From the NCBI RefSeq assembly GCF_002288825.1, contig NZ_NSLI01000004.1:184501-248500 (forward strand): DNA of 64,000 nucleotides, given 5' to 3'. Below, piece by piece: positions 7,172 to 14,751 of the stretch (position 1 is the stretch's first letter; every line of letters starts with the position of its first letter). A model generated the notes under the pieces. It worked only from the letters and a program-made list of their open reading frames with translations. It had not been told where the DNA came from and searched no databases. Made by a program: the position numbers and the translations under genes. The stretch comes from Sphingomonas lenta. GTDB lineage: Bacteria; Pseudomonadota; Alphaproteobacteria; Sphingomonadales; Sphingomonadaceae.

Positions 7172-8484
7172 GCGCCGCGGGGCCGAGCTCCGCCGCGATC
7201 GAGCGATTGCTGGCGTTGAAGCCGGAGAGGCGGGCGGCCCTGTTGCGGGGCCTGTCGGATCCGCAGCGGCGCGAGCTGAACGAGCGCTGGGACGTCTGGG
7301 CGGGCGATGGGCAACGGACGCCGGACGGGGATTGGCGCGTGTGGATGATCCGGGCGGGACGGGGCTTCGGCAAGACGCGCGCGGGCGCCGAGTGGATCAG
7401 CGCGGTGGCGCGTGAGACGCCGGACGGGCAGCTCGCGTTGGTGGGCGACACCTTGGACGAGGTGCGCGCCGTCATGGTCGAGGGCCGCAGCGGCGTGATG
7501 GCGGTGGCGCGGACGGACGAGCGCGTGGAATGGCTGTCCGGCAGGCGGGCGGTCCGGTTCGCGTCGGGGGCCGTCGGCTACCTCTACGCGGCGACCGCGC
7601 CGGAGAAGCTGCGCGGGCCGGAGCATCACGCCGCCTGGTGCGACGAGGTCGCGAAATGGCGCGAAGGCGACCGGACATGGGACAATCTGCTGATGGGGTT
7701 GCGCGTAGGCGAGCGGCCGCGCGTGCTCGTCACGACCACGCCGCGGCCCAACGCGTTGATGCGGCGTGTGCTGGCCGCGCGCGGGCTGGAGGAGACGGGC
7801 GGCCGGACGCGGGACAACCCGCACCTGCCGGTCGTCTTCGTGGCGGACATGGAGGACGCCTATGGCGGCACCAGGCTCGGGCGGCAGGAGCTGGACGGTG
7901 AGCTGATCGAGGACGCGGAGGGCGCGCTGTGGCGGCGGAAGATGTTCGACGACCACCGCGTCGCGGCCGCGCCGAAGCTCAGGCGCGTGGTGGTCGGCGT
8001 CGACCCGCCCGCGTCCGTGGACGGCGACCTGTGCGGGATCGTGGGCGTGGGGCTGGGGCGCGACGAGCGGCTCTACGTGCTGGAGGATGCGAGCGTGGGC
8101 GGTTCCTCGCCGGAGGGCTGGGCGCACGCCGTGGCGGCGTGCGCGTCGCGGTGGGGCGCGGACCGGGTCGTGGCGGAGAAGAACCAGGGCGGCGACATGG
8201 TGCGCCACGTGCTGGCGGCGGCGGAGGCGACGCTGCCGATCAAGCTGGTGCACGCGACCCGCGGCAAGGTCGCGCGGGCGGAGCCGGTGGCGCTCCGGTA
8301 CGAGGCGGGGCGCGTCAGTCATGCGGGGCGGTTCCCGGAGCTGGAGGACGAGCTCTGCGGGCTGAGGATCGGCGGGGGCTATGACGGGCCGGGGCGGTCC
8401 CCGGACCGGGCGGACGCGTGCGTGTGGGCGTGCACGGCGTTGATGGAGGGGCAGGGGAAGATGGTGGGGGTGCGGCAACTTTAG
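7168..8484 (+). CDS. GTA large terminase / DNA-packaging ATPase-nuclease (TerL)
   Basis: Motor of DNA packaging, 438 residues. Walker A is GRGFGKT (about residues 65-71), Walker B with the catalytic Glu is AAWCDEVAK (Asp159-Glu160), and a coupling motif TTTPRP follows near residue 194. The C-terminal RNase H-like nuclease begins VVVGVDPPAS (about 273-282) and contains VVAEKNQGGD and RSPDRADACVWA with the last acidic residues. It starts at GTG 7168, overlapping the TerS stop (GTGA). In GTAs this enzyme packages random host DNA rather than its own genes. It is full length for the RcGTA g2 family with all key residues present. Confidence 0.95.
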   Translation: MSAAGPSSAAIERLLALKPERRAALLRGLSDPQRRELNERWDVWAGDGQRTPDGDWRVWMIRAGRGFGKTRAGAEWISAVARETPDGQLALVGDTLDEVRAVMVEGRSGVMAVARTDERVEWLSGRRAVRFASGAVGYLYAATAPEKLRGPEHHAAWCDEVAKWREGDRTWDNLLMGLRVGERPRVLVTTTPRPNALMRRVLAARGLEETGGRTRDNPHLPVVFVADMEDAYGGTRLGRQELDGELIEDAEGALWRRKMFDDHRVAAAPKLRRVVVGVDPPASVDGDLCGIVGVGLGRDERLYVLEDASVGGSSPEGWAHAVAACASRWGADRVVAEKNQGGDMVRHVLAAAEATLPIKLVHATRGKVARAEPVALRYEAGRVSHAGRFPELEDELCGLRIGGGYDGPGRSPDRADACVWACTALMEGQGKMVGVRQL

Positions 8485-8486
8485 CT

Positions 8487-8612
8487 CCCTCTCCCCTCTG
8501 GGGAGAGGGCTGGGGAGAGGGGCAGGGCGGGACGTCGACGGCGGTGCACTGCCCCTCTCCCCTCGTCGCCTTCGGCGACTTCGTTCCCTCTCCCCGGAGG
8601 GGAGAGGGACAA
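8487..8612. repeat. Palindromic repeat cluster between TerL and portal genes
   Basis: Several inverted copies of the CCCTCTCC / GGGGAGAGGG module separated by short spacers, including CGTCGCCTTCGGCGACTTCG. The last palindrome ends 13 bp before the portal start codon. The same module recurs at 10476-10492, 13455 and 13567. Confidence 0.75.
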
Positions 8613-8624
8613 GGGAGAAAGCAC

Positions 8625-9725
8625 ATGAAGTGGTTCGGCAAGCGGGCCGCGCGGGACGACGCGCGGCCGGGGTTGGCGCGCGGCGGTGGGTCCGGCGTAG
8701 TGCTGGGGGAGTGGCCGCGGTCGTACGAGGCGCAGGTGCGCGACGGTTATTGCGGCAACGCGGTGGCGCAGCGGGCGGTCAGGCTCGTGGCGGAGGCGGT
8801 GGGGTCGGCGCCGGTGGAGGCGTCCGATCCGGCGCTCGCCGCGCTCGTGGGCGCGCGGGTGGACGGGCGGCCGGTGCTGGAGACGGTGGCGGCTCAGCTG
8901 ATGCTGCACGGGAACGCGTACCTGGCGGTGCTGCGGGAAGGACCGGACGATGTGGGCGAGCTGTTCCCGCTCCGCCCGGAGCGGGTGCGGGTGGAGCTGG
9001 ACGCGCTAGGCTGGCCGGCGGCGTACCGGTACCAGGTGGGTGAGCGGGTGACGCGCTTCGGCGCCGACCCTCATCGGCCGGAGATCGTGCACCTGAAGGG
9101 CTTCAACCCGGTGGACGACCATTACGGGTTGGGGTGCCTCGGCGCGGCGTCCGGGGCGGTGGCGGTGCACAACGCCGCGGCGCGGTGGAGTAAGGCGCTG
9201 CTGGATAACGCCGCCAGGCCTAGCGGTGTCCTGCTCTACGAGCCGGGGGACGGCGCGGTGTTGTCGGCGGAGCAGTGGGCGCGGGTGCGCGACGAGCTGG
9301 ACCGCGAGTTCTCAGGGGCGGCAAACGCGGGGCGGCCCATGATCCTGGAGGGCGGGTTCAAGTGGGCGGCGCTGTCGCTGAGCCCCGCCGACATGGACTT
9401 CGCGGGGACGCGCGACGCGGCGGCGCGGGAGATCGCGCTGGCGTTCGGCGTACCGCCGATGCTGCTGGGGCTGCCGGGCGACAACACCTACGCGAACTAT
9501 CGCGAGGCGAACCGGGCCTTGTGGCGGCTGACGGTGCTGCCGCTGGCGGGCGCGGTGCTGGGCGGGATCGCGCATGGGGTGCGGGGGTGGTTCGAGGACG
9601 CGCGGCTGGTGGTTGATCTCGACCGCGTGCCGGCCTTGGCTGAGGAGAGGGCGATGCTGTGGAAGTCGGTGGCGGCGGCGGACTGGTTGTCCGACGACGA
9701 GAAGCGCCAGCTGGTGCGGCCGTGA
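8625..9725 (+). CDS. GTA portal protein (HK97 type)
   Basis: Dodecameric gateway at the capsid vertex through which DNA enters and to which the tail attaches; 366 residues. Typical portal features: SYEAQVRDGYCGNAVAQRAVRLVAEAV (N-terminal stem), the LMLHGNAYLAVLR segment, LKGFNPVDDHYGLGCLGAA, and the conserved AREIALAFGVPPMLLGLPGDNTYANYREANRALW block near residues 265-300. The ATG at 8625 follows AAGGGAGAAAGCAC. The open frame begins earlier inside TerL and the repeat, but that part is not portal-like. The stop overlaps the next GTG by 4 bp. Confidence 0.94.
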   Translation: MKWFGKRAARDDARPGLARGGGSGVVLGEWPRSYEAQVRDGYCGNAVAQRAVRLVAEAVGSAPVEASDPALAALVGARVDGRPVLETVAAQLMLHGNAYLAVLREGPDDVGELFPLRPERVRVELDALGWPAAYRYQVGERVTRFGADPHRPEIVHLKGFNPVDDHYGLGCLGAASGAVAVHNAAARWSKALLDNAARPSGVLLYEPGDGAVLSAEQWARVRDELDREFSGAANAGRPMILEGGFKWAALSLSPADMDFAGTRDAAAREIALAFGVPPMLLGLPGDNTYANYREANRALWRLTVLPLAGAVLGGIAHGVRGWFEDARLVVDLDRVPALAEERAMLWKSVAAADWLSDDEKRQLVRP

Positions 9726-10024
9726 GCGGGGTGTTGGCGCAGCTGCTGGGGCAGGCGGCGGAGCGCGGTGTCGACGCGGCGACGCTCCGCGCGATCGCCG
9801 AGGAGGCGGGTGAGCTGGGGGCGACGCGGGCGCTGACCAGGCTGGGGCTGTCGGACGAGGGGGCGGAGGAGGACGTGCGCGAGCTGCGCGACCTGCTCAG
9901 GAGCTGGCGGGAGGCGAAGCGATCGGCCTGGCGGGGGTTGTGGGGGTGGTTCGTGCGGGTCGTCTCCACCGTGTTGCTGGCCGGCATGGCGGTCGAGCTG
10001 GGGACGGGCGGATGGCTGGAATAG
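9722..10024 (+). CDS. GTA gp3.5-like small protein (DUF6127 type)
   Basis: A 100-residue protein in the g3.5 position of the GTA operon. The N-terminal two thirds are a charged helical region (AAERGVDAATLRAIAEEAGE, VRELRDLLRSWREAKRSAW). The C-terminal third is one hydrophobic segment (GWFVRVVSTVLLAGMAVELG) that could span a membrane or pack in the particle. It starts at GTG 9722, overlapping the portal stop (GTGA), and overlaps the protease gene by 13 bp. The function of this family is not established. The call rests on position and the DLLRSWREAKRSAW signature. Confidence 0.8.
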   Translation: MSGVLAQLLGQAAERGVDAATLRAIAEEAGELGATRALTRLGLSDEGAEEDVRELRDLLRSWREAKRSAWRGLWGWFVRVVSTVLLAGMAVELGTGGWLE

Positions 10025-10374
10025 CGTTCGCCGGGTACGCGGCCGTGTTTGACCGGGTGGACCGGGCGGGGGACGTGGTGCGGCGCGGGGCGTTCGCGGG
10101 CGCGGCGGCCGTGCCGTTGCTGCTGAACCATGCCGGTTCGGCTGTCGGGGAGATCACGGTGGTCGTGGAGGACGCGTACGGGTTGCGCGTCGAGGGGGTC
10201 GCGAACGGGCCGGTGATGGTCGGGGCGGGGCTGTCGGTGGGGTATCGCGCGCGGCGGGCTCGGCAGGGGGCTTGGCGGGAGCTGCTCGACTGCGAGCTCT
10301 TGGAGGTGAGCCTGGTGGGGGTGCCGATGCAGCCGCTCGCCAGGGTGGATCGGGTGGGGCGCAGCGGCGACTAG
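10012..10374 (+). CDS. GTA prohead protease (HK97 family)
   Basis: Serine protease that trims the capsid protein during head maturation. At 120 residues it is short, as in other GTAs. Catalytic candidates are His40 (LLLNHAG) and Ser100 with Glu98 (LLEVSLVGVP). FAGYAAVFDRVDRAGDVVRRGAF is the standard N-terminal signature. The start ATG at 10012 lies inside the preceding gene, so translation is coupled. It lies directly before the capsid gene, as in HK97-type phages. Confidence 0.92.
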   Translation: MAGIAFAGYAAVFDRVDRAGDVVRRGAFAGAAAVPLLLNHAGSAVGEITVVVEDAYGLRVEGVANGPVMVGAGLSVGYRARRARQGAWRELLDCELLEVSLVGVPMQPLARVDRVGRSGD

Positions 10375-10434
10375 CGACATGCCGGGGGCATGTCGCAGCC
10401 GCGAAGCCGGCTTGCGTCAGCAAGCCGTCGGTAG

Positions 10435-10492
10435 GCCCTCACCCTGGCTCGCGATGCGAGCCTGTCCCTCTCCCGCGAAAGCGGGAGAGGGT
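10435..10492. repeat. Palindromic repeat upstream of the capsid gene
   Basis: A two-hairpin unit: CCCTCACCCTGGCTCGCGATG with GCGAGCC, then CCCTCTCCCGCGAAAGCGGG + AGAGGG. It is close to identical to the unit at 13543-13592 upstream of gp10 and, inverted, to 13455-13518. Confidence 0.8.
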
Positions 10493-10543
10493 TTGTCAGA
10501 GGGCGTCGAGTTGCCGGCGCCTTTTTCTTTTTGGAGCGGGAGA

Positions 10544-11551
10544 ATGGGAATGACGGATATGGTGGTGGCGCGGCCGGTGCTGGAGGGCGCGCGAACGGTC
10601 GAGGGCGCGTTCGACGGGTTCGTGCGGGCGGGCCGGACGGTGGAGATGAAGGCGTTCACCGGCGTGACCGGGGACGCGGGCGGCTTCGCGGTGCCCAAGG
10701 AGATCGACCAGGTGATCGAGACGGCGCTCAAGGCCGCCTCGCCGATCCGGGCGATCGCCAATGTGGTGAAGGTCGGCACCGCCGGCTACCGCAAGCTGGT
10801 GACCACGGGCGGCACGCCGTCGGGCTGGGCGGCGGAGACGCAAGCGCGGCCGGAGACGGCGACGCCCGTGTTCAGCGAGATCGCGCCGCCGATGGGGGAG
10901 CTCTACGCCAACCCGTCCGCCTCGCAGGCCATGCTCGACGACGCGGCGTTCGACGTCGAGGAATGGCTGGCGAGCGAGATCGCGATAGAGTTCGCCAAGG
11001 CGGAAGGGGCGGCGTTCGTCAACGGCAACGGCGTGAACCGGCCCAAGGGGTTCCTGACCTATGCGACCTCGACCACCGGGGATGCGGCGCGGCCGTTCGG
11101 GACGCTGCAGCATCTGGCGAGCGGGGCGGCGGCGGACTTCGGGGCGAGCCCGCAGGAGCGGCTGATCGACCTCGTCCAGTCGCTTCGCGCGCCGTACCGG
11201 CAGGGGGCGTGCTTCGTGATGAACGCGGCGACGGTGGCGCGGGTGCGCAAGTTCAAGACGAGCGACGGGGCGTTCGTGTGGCAGCCGTCTTTGAGCGCGG
11301 GGCAGCCGGCGACCTTGCTGGGGTATCCGGTGGTCGAGGCGGAGGACATGCCGGACGTGGGCGCGAACGCCTGCCCGATCGCGTTCGGGAACTTCCGGCG
11401 CGGCTACATCGTGGCGGAGCGGTCGGAGACGGCGATCCTGCGGGATCCGTATTCGAACAAGCCGTTCGTGGGGTTCTACGCGACGAAGCGCGTGGGGGGA
11501 GCGGTGGTGAACTCGGAGGCGATCAAGCTGCTCAAGATCAGCGTCAGCTGA
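10544..11551 (+). CDS. GTA major capsid protein (HK97 fold)
   Basis: Main head protein, 335 residues. The N-terminal region is short, with the probable cleavage site near VEMKAFTGVTGDAGGFAVPK. The rest is HK97-like: AVPKEIDQVIETALKAASPI, the glycine-rich E-loop region TGGTPSGWAAETQARPET, ASQAMLDDAAFDVEEWLASE, the A-domain WQPSLSAGQPATLLGYPVVE and FGNFRRGYIVAERS. The start at 10544 follows GGAGCGGGAGA; the upstream open frame runs through a repeat and is not coding. An isolated ribosome-binding site and intergenic hairpins suggest that capsid expression is set separately from the terminase-protease genes. Confidence 0.95.
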   Translation: MGMTDMVVARPVLEGARTVEGAFDGFVRAGRTVEMKAFTGVTGDAGGFAVPKEIDQVIETALKAASPIRAIANVVKVGTAGYRKLVTTGGTPSGWAAETQARPETATPVFSEIAPPMGELYANPSASQAMLDDAAFDVEEWLASEIAIEFAKAEGAAFVNGNGVNRPKGFLTYATSTTGDAARPFGTLQHLASGAAADFGASPQERLIDLVQSLRAPYRQGACFVMNAATVARVRKFKTSDGAFVWQPSLSAGQPATLLGYPVVEAEDMPDVGANACPIAFGNFRRGYIVAERSETAILRDPYSNKPFVGFYATKRVGGAVVNSEAIKLLKISVS

Positions 11552-11567
11552 TCCCGGCCGATCGGGG

Positions 11568-11706
11568 CTCCCCGCAAAGTATTACTCTGCGGGGTCCCCG
11601 GCCGACGGCTCGGCTTGCCGAGCCGTCCGACGACGCGGCTATGCCGCGTCGGCCCCTCCACCGCCTTTGGCGGTCCCCCTCCCCGAGCGAACTCGGGGAG
11701 GATTGT
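11568..11706. repeat. Composite palindromic repeat between capsid and gp6 genes
   Basis: Four hairpin units in tandem: CCCCGCAAAGTATTACTCTG + CGGGG (11573-11597), CGGCTCGGCTTGCCGAGCCG, GACGCGGCTATGCCGCGTC, then CACCGCCTTTGGCGGT and CTCCCCGAGCGAACTCGGGG + AG. The first unit recurs at 17097-17120 and, with changes, at 59126-59150. The last recurs at 17216-17240. Confidence 0.8.
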
Positions 11707-11740
11707 TTCAGGAGAAGAGCATGAAGCGGGAGGAACGGCC

Positions 11741-12295
11741 GTGACCGCGCCGGTGCCGGAGGCGGCGGTGGCGGGCGCGGTGGCGGCGGCGCGGGCGCAT
11801 CTGCGGATCGCGGGCGGGCAGGAGGACGCGGTGCTGGCGCGGTTGGCGCGGACCGCCTTCGCGTTGGCGGAGGCGTTCACGGGCGCGGGGCTGATCGCGC
11901 GGGCGCACGAGGACGTGGCGCCGGCAGTGGCGGCTTGGACGCCGCTGGCGCTGGAGCCGGTGCGGGCGATCACGGGGGTGACGGGCCTGCCGCCGGGCGG
12001 GGGTGCGCCATTCGCCTTGCCGGTGGACGCGTACGCGGTCGACATCGACCATGAGGGGCGCGGCTGGGTGCGGGTGACCGCGCCGGGCGCGGCGGCGCGG
12101 GTGGCGATCGCCTATCAGGCGGGGCTGGCGGCGGACTGGGACGCGCTGCCGGCGCCGGTCGCTCAAGGGCTGGTGCTGCTGATGGCGCACCTGTTCGACG
12201 AGCGGGGCGGGCGGGGCGCGGGCGCGCCGCCGGCGGCGGTGACGGCGCTGTGGCGGCCGTGGCGGCGGATCAGGCTGGAGAGGAGGCGGGCGTGA
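11741..12295 (+). CDS. GTA head-tail connector, gp6-like
   Basis: Adaptor protein of the head-tail joint, 184 residues. It follows the phage gp6-like pattern: an N-terminal helical pair (VAAARAHLRIAGGQEDAVLARLARTAFALAEAFTG) followed by a beta domain (GRGWVRVTAPGAAARVAIAYQAGLAADWDALP) and a C-terminal helix that forms the ring (VAQGLVLLMAHLFDERG). The GTG start at 11741 is preceded by GGAGGAAC and overlaps the TGA of a 7-codon ATG mini-ORF at 11721-11744. The stop overlaps the next GTG. Identification is by fold pattern and position after the capsid gene. Confidence 0.85.
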   Translation: MTAPVPEAAVAGAVAAARAHLRIAGGQEDAVLARLARTAFALAEAFTGAGLIARAHEDVAPAVAAWTPLALEPVRAITGVTGLPPGGGAPFALPVDAYAVDIDHEGRGWVRVTAPGAAARVAIAYQAGLAADWDALPAPVAQGLVLLMAHLFDERGGRGAGAPPAAVTALWRPWRRIRLERRRA

Positions 12296-12486
12296 GGACG
12301 CTTGAGCGAAGGGCCGCGCGCGTCGTCGAGGCGCGGGCGGGGGAGCTGGCGGCGGCGTACGGTCAAGTGCTGCCGGGGGTGCGGGTCGAGGTGGAGGGCG
12401 GCGACGTGGTGCTGTCGGGGCGCGGGCTGGCGGGCCGAGTGCTCGACGAGCCGGCGCTACGGGATCCGGCGGGGCTTGTCCGGTGA
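12292..12486 (+). CDS. GTA small protein in the gp7 position
   Basis: A 64-residue protein between gp6 and the DUF3168 gene, with GTGA overlaps on both sides. It has an N-terminal amphipathic helix (VRTLERRAARVVEARAGELA) followed by beta-strand-like sequence (GVRVEVEGGDVVLSGRGL). RcGTA has a longer (about 110 aa) head-tail adaptor here. This short form is plausibly its reduced counterpart, but sequence similarity is not evident to me. It must be part of the connector set or dispensable; position and coupling are the only evidence. Confidence 0.65.
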   Translation: MRTLERRAARVVEARAGELAAAYGQVLPGVRVEVEGGDVVLSGRGLAGRVLDEPALRDPAGLVR

Positions 12487-12875
12487 GCGCGCGGGAAGCG
12501 TTGGTGGACGCGGTCGCGGCGTGTCTGCGCGGGCGGCTCGCCGAGGCGGCGGTGTTCGACGCGCCGCCGGTGCGCTCGACCGTGCCGTACGCGGTGGTGG
12601 ACGAGCCGGTGATAGGGCCCTGGGGGACCAAGAGCTGGGTCGGGTACGAGGCGCGCGTCGCGGTGGGCTTGTGGGACGAGGGCGAGCGGCCGGTGCGGCT
12701 GCGCGCGATGCTCGGCGAGGTCGAGGAGGCGGTGGCCGGCCTGCCGCCGGACATGGCGGGCGGGTGGCGCGTCGCGCGGGTCGAGCTGGTGCGGAGCCGG
12801 CTGGCGCGGGGCGCTTCGGACAGGTGGCTGGCGAGGGCGGAGTTCGTGGCCTGGGTGTGGCGGGCGGACTCCTAA
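12483..12875 (+). CDS. GTA tail terminator-like protein (DUF3168, gp8)
   Basis: A 130-residue DUF3168 protein, expected to cap the tail tube and join it to the head. Typical features: MSAREALVDAVAACLRGRL (first helix), PYAVVDEPVIGPWGTKSW and the C-terminal LVRSRLARGASDRWLARAEFVAWV strand pattern. Start GTG 12483 overlaps the preceding stop. It ends just before a repeat-filled spacer that separates it from the tail tube gene. Confidence 0.88.
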   Translation: MSAREALVDAVAACLRGRLAEAAVFDAPPVRSTVPYAVVDEPVIGPWGTKSWVGYEARVAVGLWDEGERPVRLRAMLGEVEEAVAGLPPDMAGGWRVARVELVRSRLARGASDRWLARAEFVAWVWRADS

Positions 12876-12877
12876 GC

Positions 12878-13016
12878 TCCTCCCTCGCCCATGGTGGGGG
12901 GAGGGGGATCGCGCCCGCAGGGCGTGGTGGAGGGGGGTGCTGCGCGGGAACGCATCCCGAGGTTCCCCCCTCCACCGCCTTCGGCGGTCCCCCTCCCCCG
13001 CTGTGAGCGGGGGAGG
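12878..13016. repeat. Palindromic repeat between gp8 and gp9
   Basis: Hairpins built from CTCCTCCCTCGCCCATGGTG with GGGGGGAG, CACCGCCTTCGGCGGT and CTCCCCCGCTGTGAGCGGGG + GAGG. The right arm of the last hairpin ends two bases before an in-frame ATG (13018) and could act as a sequestered Shine-Dalgarno. The same unit recurs at 14713-14739. Confidence 0.8.
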
Positions 13017-13047
13017 AATGAAGAAAGTCGACGAGCGGGAGGTGTAT

Positions 13048-13452
13048 ATGGTGGAGAAGGGGAGCGCGTTCCTGTTGAAGGTGGGGGACGGGCAGGCGAC
13101 GCCGTCCTTCGCGACGGTGGCGGGGATGCGGACCACGCAGATGTCGGTGAACGGCGAAGCGGTGGTGGTGACGACCAAGGACTCGGGCGGCTGGCGCGAG
13201 CTGTTGTCGGGCGCGGGCGTCCGCTCGGTGAGCGTGTCGGCGTCGGGGGTGTTCACGGGCAGCGCCGCGGAGGCGCGGGTCCGGGCGAACGCCTTGTCGG
13301 GGGCGCTCGACCAGTACCGGCTGACGTTCGAGGGGGGCGAGATGATGACGGGGCGGTTCCTCGTCACGCGGCTGGACTATTCGGGCGATTTCAACGGGGA
13401 GCGGGCTTACGCGGTGACGCTGGAGAGCTCTGGCGCGGTGGTGGCGAGCTGA
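13048..13452 (+). CDS. GTA major tail (tube) protein, TP901-1 family (gp9)
   Basis: Tail tube subunit of 134 residues. MVEKGSAFLLKVGDGQATPSFATVAGMRTTQMSVN is the standard opening of TP901-1-like tail proteins, followed by VVVTTKDSGGWRELLSGAGVRSVSVSASGVFTGS. I prefer the ATG at 13048, with GGGAGG at optimal spacing, over the in-frame ATG at 13018, which would add MKKVDEREVY and has its purine run only one base away inside a repeat. The gene stands between two repeat-filled spacers, so it may be expressed at its own level, which fits a protein needed in many copies. Confidence 0.9.
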   Translation: MVEKGSAFLLKVGDGQATPSFATVAGMRTTQMSVNGEAVVVTTKDSGGWRELLSGAGVRSVSVSASGVFTGSAAEARVRANALSGALDQYRLTFEGGEMMTGRFLVTRLDYSGDFNGERAYAVTLESSGAVVAS

Positions 13453-13454
13453 TC

Positions 13455-13592
13455 ATCCCTCTCCCGCTTTCGCGGGAGAGGGAGAGACGCGCGAAGCGCG
13501 GCGAGGGTGAGGGCCCGTTCTTCGGATGCGCCCTGTTCAGGCCCTCACCCTGCTGCTTCGCAGCTGTCCCTCTCCCGCGAAAGCGGGAGAGG
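13455..13592. repeat. Inverted pair of palindromic repeats between gp9 and gp10
   Basis: A doublet of the same unit in opposite orientation: CCCTCTCCCGCTTTCGCGGG + AGAGGG plus its tail at 13455-13518, and CCCTCACCCTGCTGCTTCGC through GCGAAAGCGGGAGAGGG at 13543-13592. The arrangement resembles the paired REP/BIME architecture of other bacteria. Confidence 0.8.
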
Positions 13593-13611
13593 GCTTTGGG
13601 GGAGATCACAC

Positions 13612-13923
13612 ATGACGATCATCAATCCCGCGCGGGGCGAGGCCGCGCTGCGGGTGAACGGGTGCGTGCTGAAGCTCCGGCCGAGCTTCGAGGCGCTGGT
13701 GGGGGCGGAAGGTGAGCTGGGGCCGCTGTTCGCGCTGGTGGAGCGTGCGGCTGGGGGCGGATTGTCGCTTTCAGAGATGGTGGGGCTGTTCTGGTGGTGC
13801 CTGGACGAACGGCCGGAGGGCTTGACGCGCGCGGCGCTGGGGGAGGCGGTCGTGGCCCAGGGGCTGGCGGCGTGCGCGCCGGCGCTGGGCGGGCTGCTCC
13901 GGCAGATCCTGGCGGGGCGGTGA
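13612..13923 (+). CDS. Gene transfer agent family protein, gp10
   Basis: A 103-residue protein specific to GTAs and related prophages (RcGTA g10 position). Features: NPARGEAALRVNGCVLKLRPSFEALVGAEGELGPLFALVERA and the helical GLSLSEMVGLFWWCLDERPEG, typical of tail-assembly-chaperone-like proteins that gauge tail length. The start at 13612 follows GGGGGAGATCACAC. The stop overlaps the GTG of the next, shorter tail assembly gene by 4 bp, so the two are co-translated. Confidence 0.87.
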   Translation: MTIINPARGEAALRVNGCVLKLRPSFEALVGAEGELGPLFALVERAAGGGLSLSEMVGLFWWCLDERPEGLTRAALGEAVVAQGLAACAPALGGLLRQILAGR

Positions 13924-14138
13924 GCGAGGGCGCGTTCGCGCCCGCCGCGGTGCGGCTGGCGGGGCTGGCCGGGGCGCTGCTGGGATGGTCGCCGGAGGCG
14001 TTCTGGCGGGCGACGCCGGCGGAGTTGGGGGCGGTGGTGCGGGCGTTGGCGAGAAATGGGGCGGAGGAGGCGGAGGACGCCGCGCCGCCGGACGCCCGGC
14101 TGATCGCGCGGATGCGGGAGGAGTTTCCGGATGGATGA
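13920..14138 (+). CDS. Phage tail assembly chaperone, gp10.1 (TIGR02216 type)
   Basis: A 72-residue tail assembly chaperone. The signature is AAVRLAGLAGALLGWSPEAFWRATPAELGAVVRA, in particular the GWSPEAFWRATPAEL core found in this family. Start GTG 13920 overlaps the gp10 stop (GTGA), and the gene overlaps the tape-measure start by 8 bp. Gene order chaperone-chaperone-tape measure is the usual siphophage logic. Confidence 0.88.
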   Translation: MSEGAFAPAAVRLAGLAGALLGWSPEAFWRATPAELGAVVRALARNGAEEAEDAAPPDARLIARMREEFPDG

Positions 14139-14703
14139 GGAGATCGACCGGTTGGTGGTCGCGGTGCGCGCGGACTTAGGGACGTTCCGGCGCGACGTGG
14201 AGGCGATGCGCGGCGCGCTCGACGGGCCGCTGGAAGCCGGGGCGGAGCGCGCCGGGCGCGCGATCGAGGGGGCGCTCGGGCGGGCGGTCAGGACGGGCAA
14301 GCTGGGCTTCGACGACCTGAAGCGCGTGGCCTTGTCGACGATGGCGGAGATCGCCTCGGCGGCGGTGCGCGACGGGGTGGGGGCGCTGATCGCGGGGGGC
14401 GGGCGCGGCGGCGGCGCGAGCGGACTGGCGGGGGCGCTGCTGGCGCTGGCGGGTGCGCCGGGGCGGGCGACGGGCGGGCCGGTGGGGCCGGGGCGCGCGT
14501 ACCTGGTTGGCGAGCGGGGGCCGGAGCTGTTCGTGCCGACGGCGAGCGGGCGCGTCGAGCCGGGCGTATCACGTGGCGGTGCGCGGGAGGTTCGGGTGGC
14601 GATCACGGTCAACGCGGGGCCGGGGGTTAATGGGCCGGAGGCGTTGACGCGGTCGAGCAGGCAGGTGGCTCGGGCGGTGCAGCGGGCGTTGCGGGAGGAG
14701 TGA
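14131..14703 (+). CDS. GTA tail tape measure protein (short), gp11
   Basis: Tail-length ruler of 190 residues, similar in size to other GTA g11 proteins, which set a short tail. N-terminal helix DEEIDRLVVAVRADLGTFRRDVEAMRGALDGPLE, glycine-rich flexible middle (LIAGGGRGGGASGLAGALL), then the conserved ATGGPVGPGRAYLVGERGPELFVPTASG motif of tape-measure C-termini. It starts at ATG 14131 inside the chaperone gene. There is no transmembrane cluster as in long phage tape measures. Confidence 0.9.
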   Translation: MDEEIDRLVVAVRADLGTFRRDVEAMRGALDGPLEAGAERAGRAIEGALGRAVRTGKLGFDDLKRVALSTMAEIASAAVRDGVGALIAGGGRGGGASGLAGALLALAGAPGRATGGPVGPGRAYLVGERGPELFVPTASGRVEPGVSRGGAREVRVAITVNAGPGVNGPEALTRSSRQVARAVQRALREE

Positions 14704-14710
14704 CAACATA

Positions 14711-14740
14711 GTTCCTCCCCCGCTGTGAGCGGGGGAGGAT
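14711..14740. repeat. Palindrome between gp11 and gp12
   Basis: CTCCCCCGCTGTGAGCGGGG + GAGG, nearly identical to the last unit of the 12878-13016 repeat. The right arm GGGGGAGGATT lies 12 bp before the gp12 start and resembles a Shine-Dalgarno that the hairpin could mask. Confidence 0.75.
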
Positions 14741-14751
14741 TGGGGGTGGGT

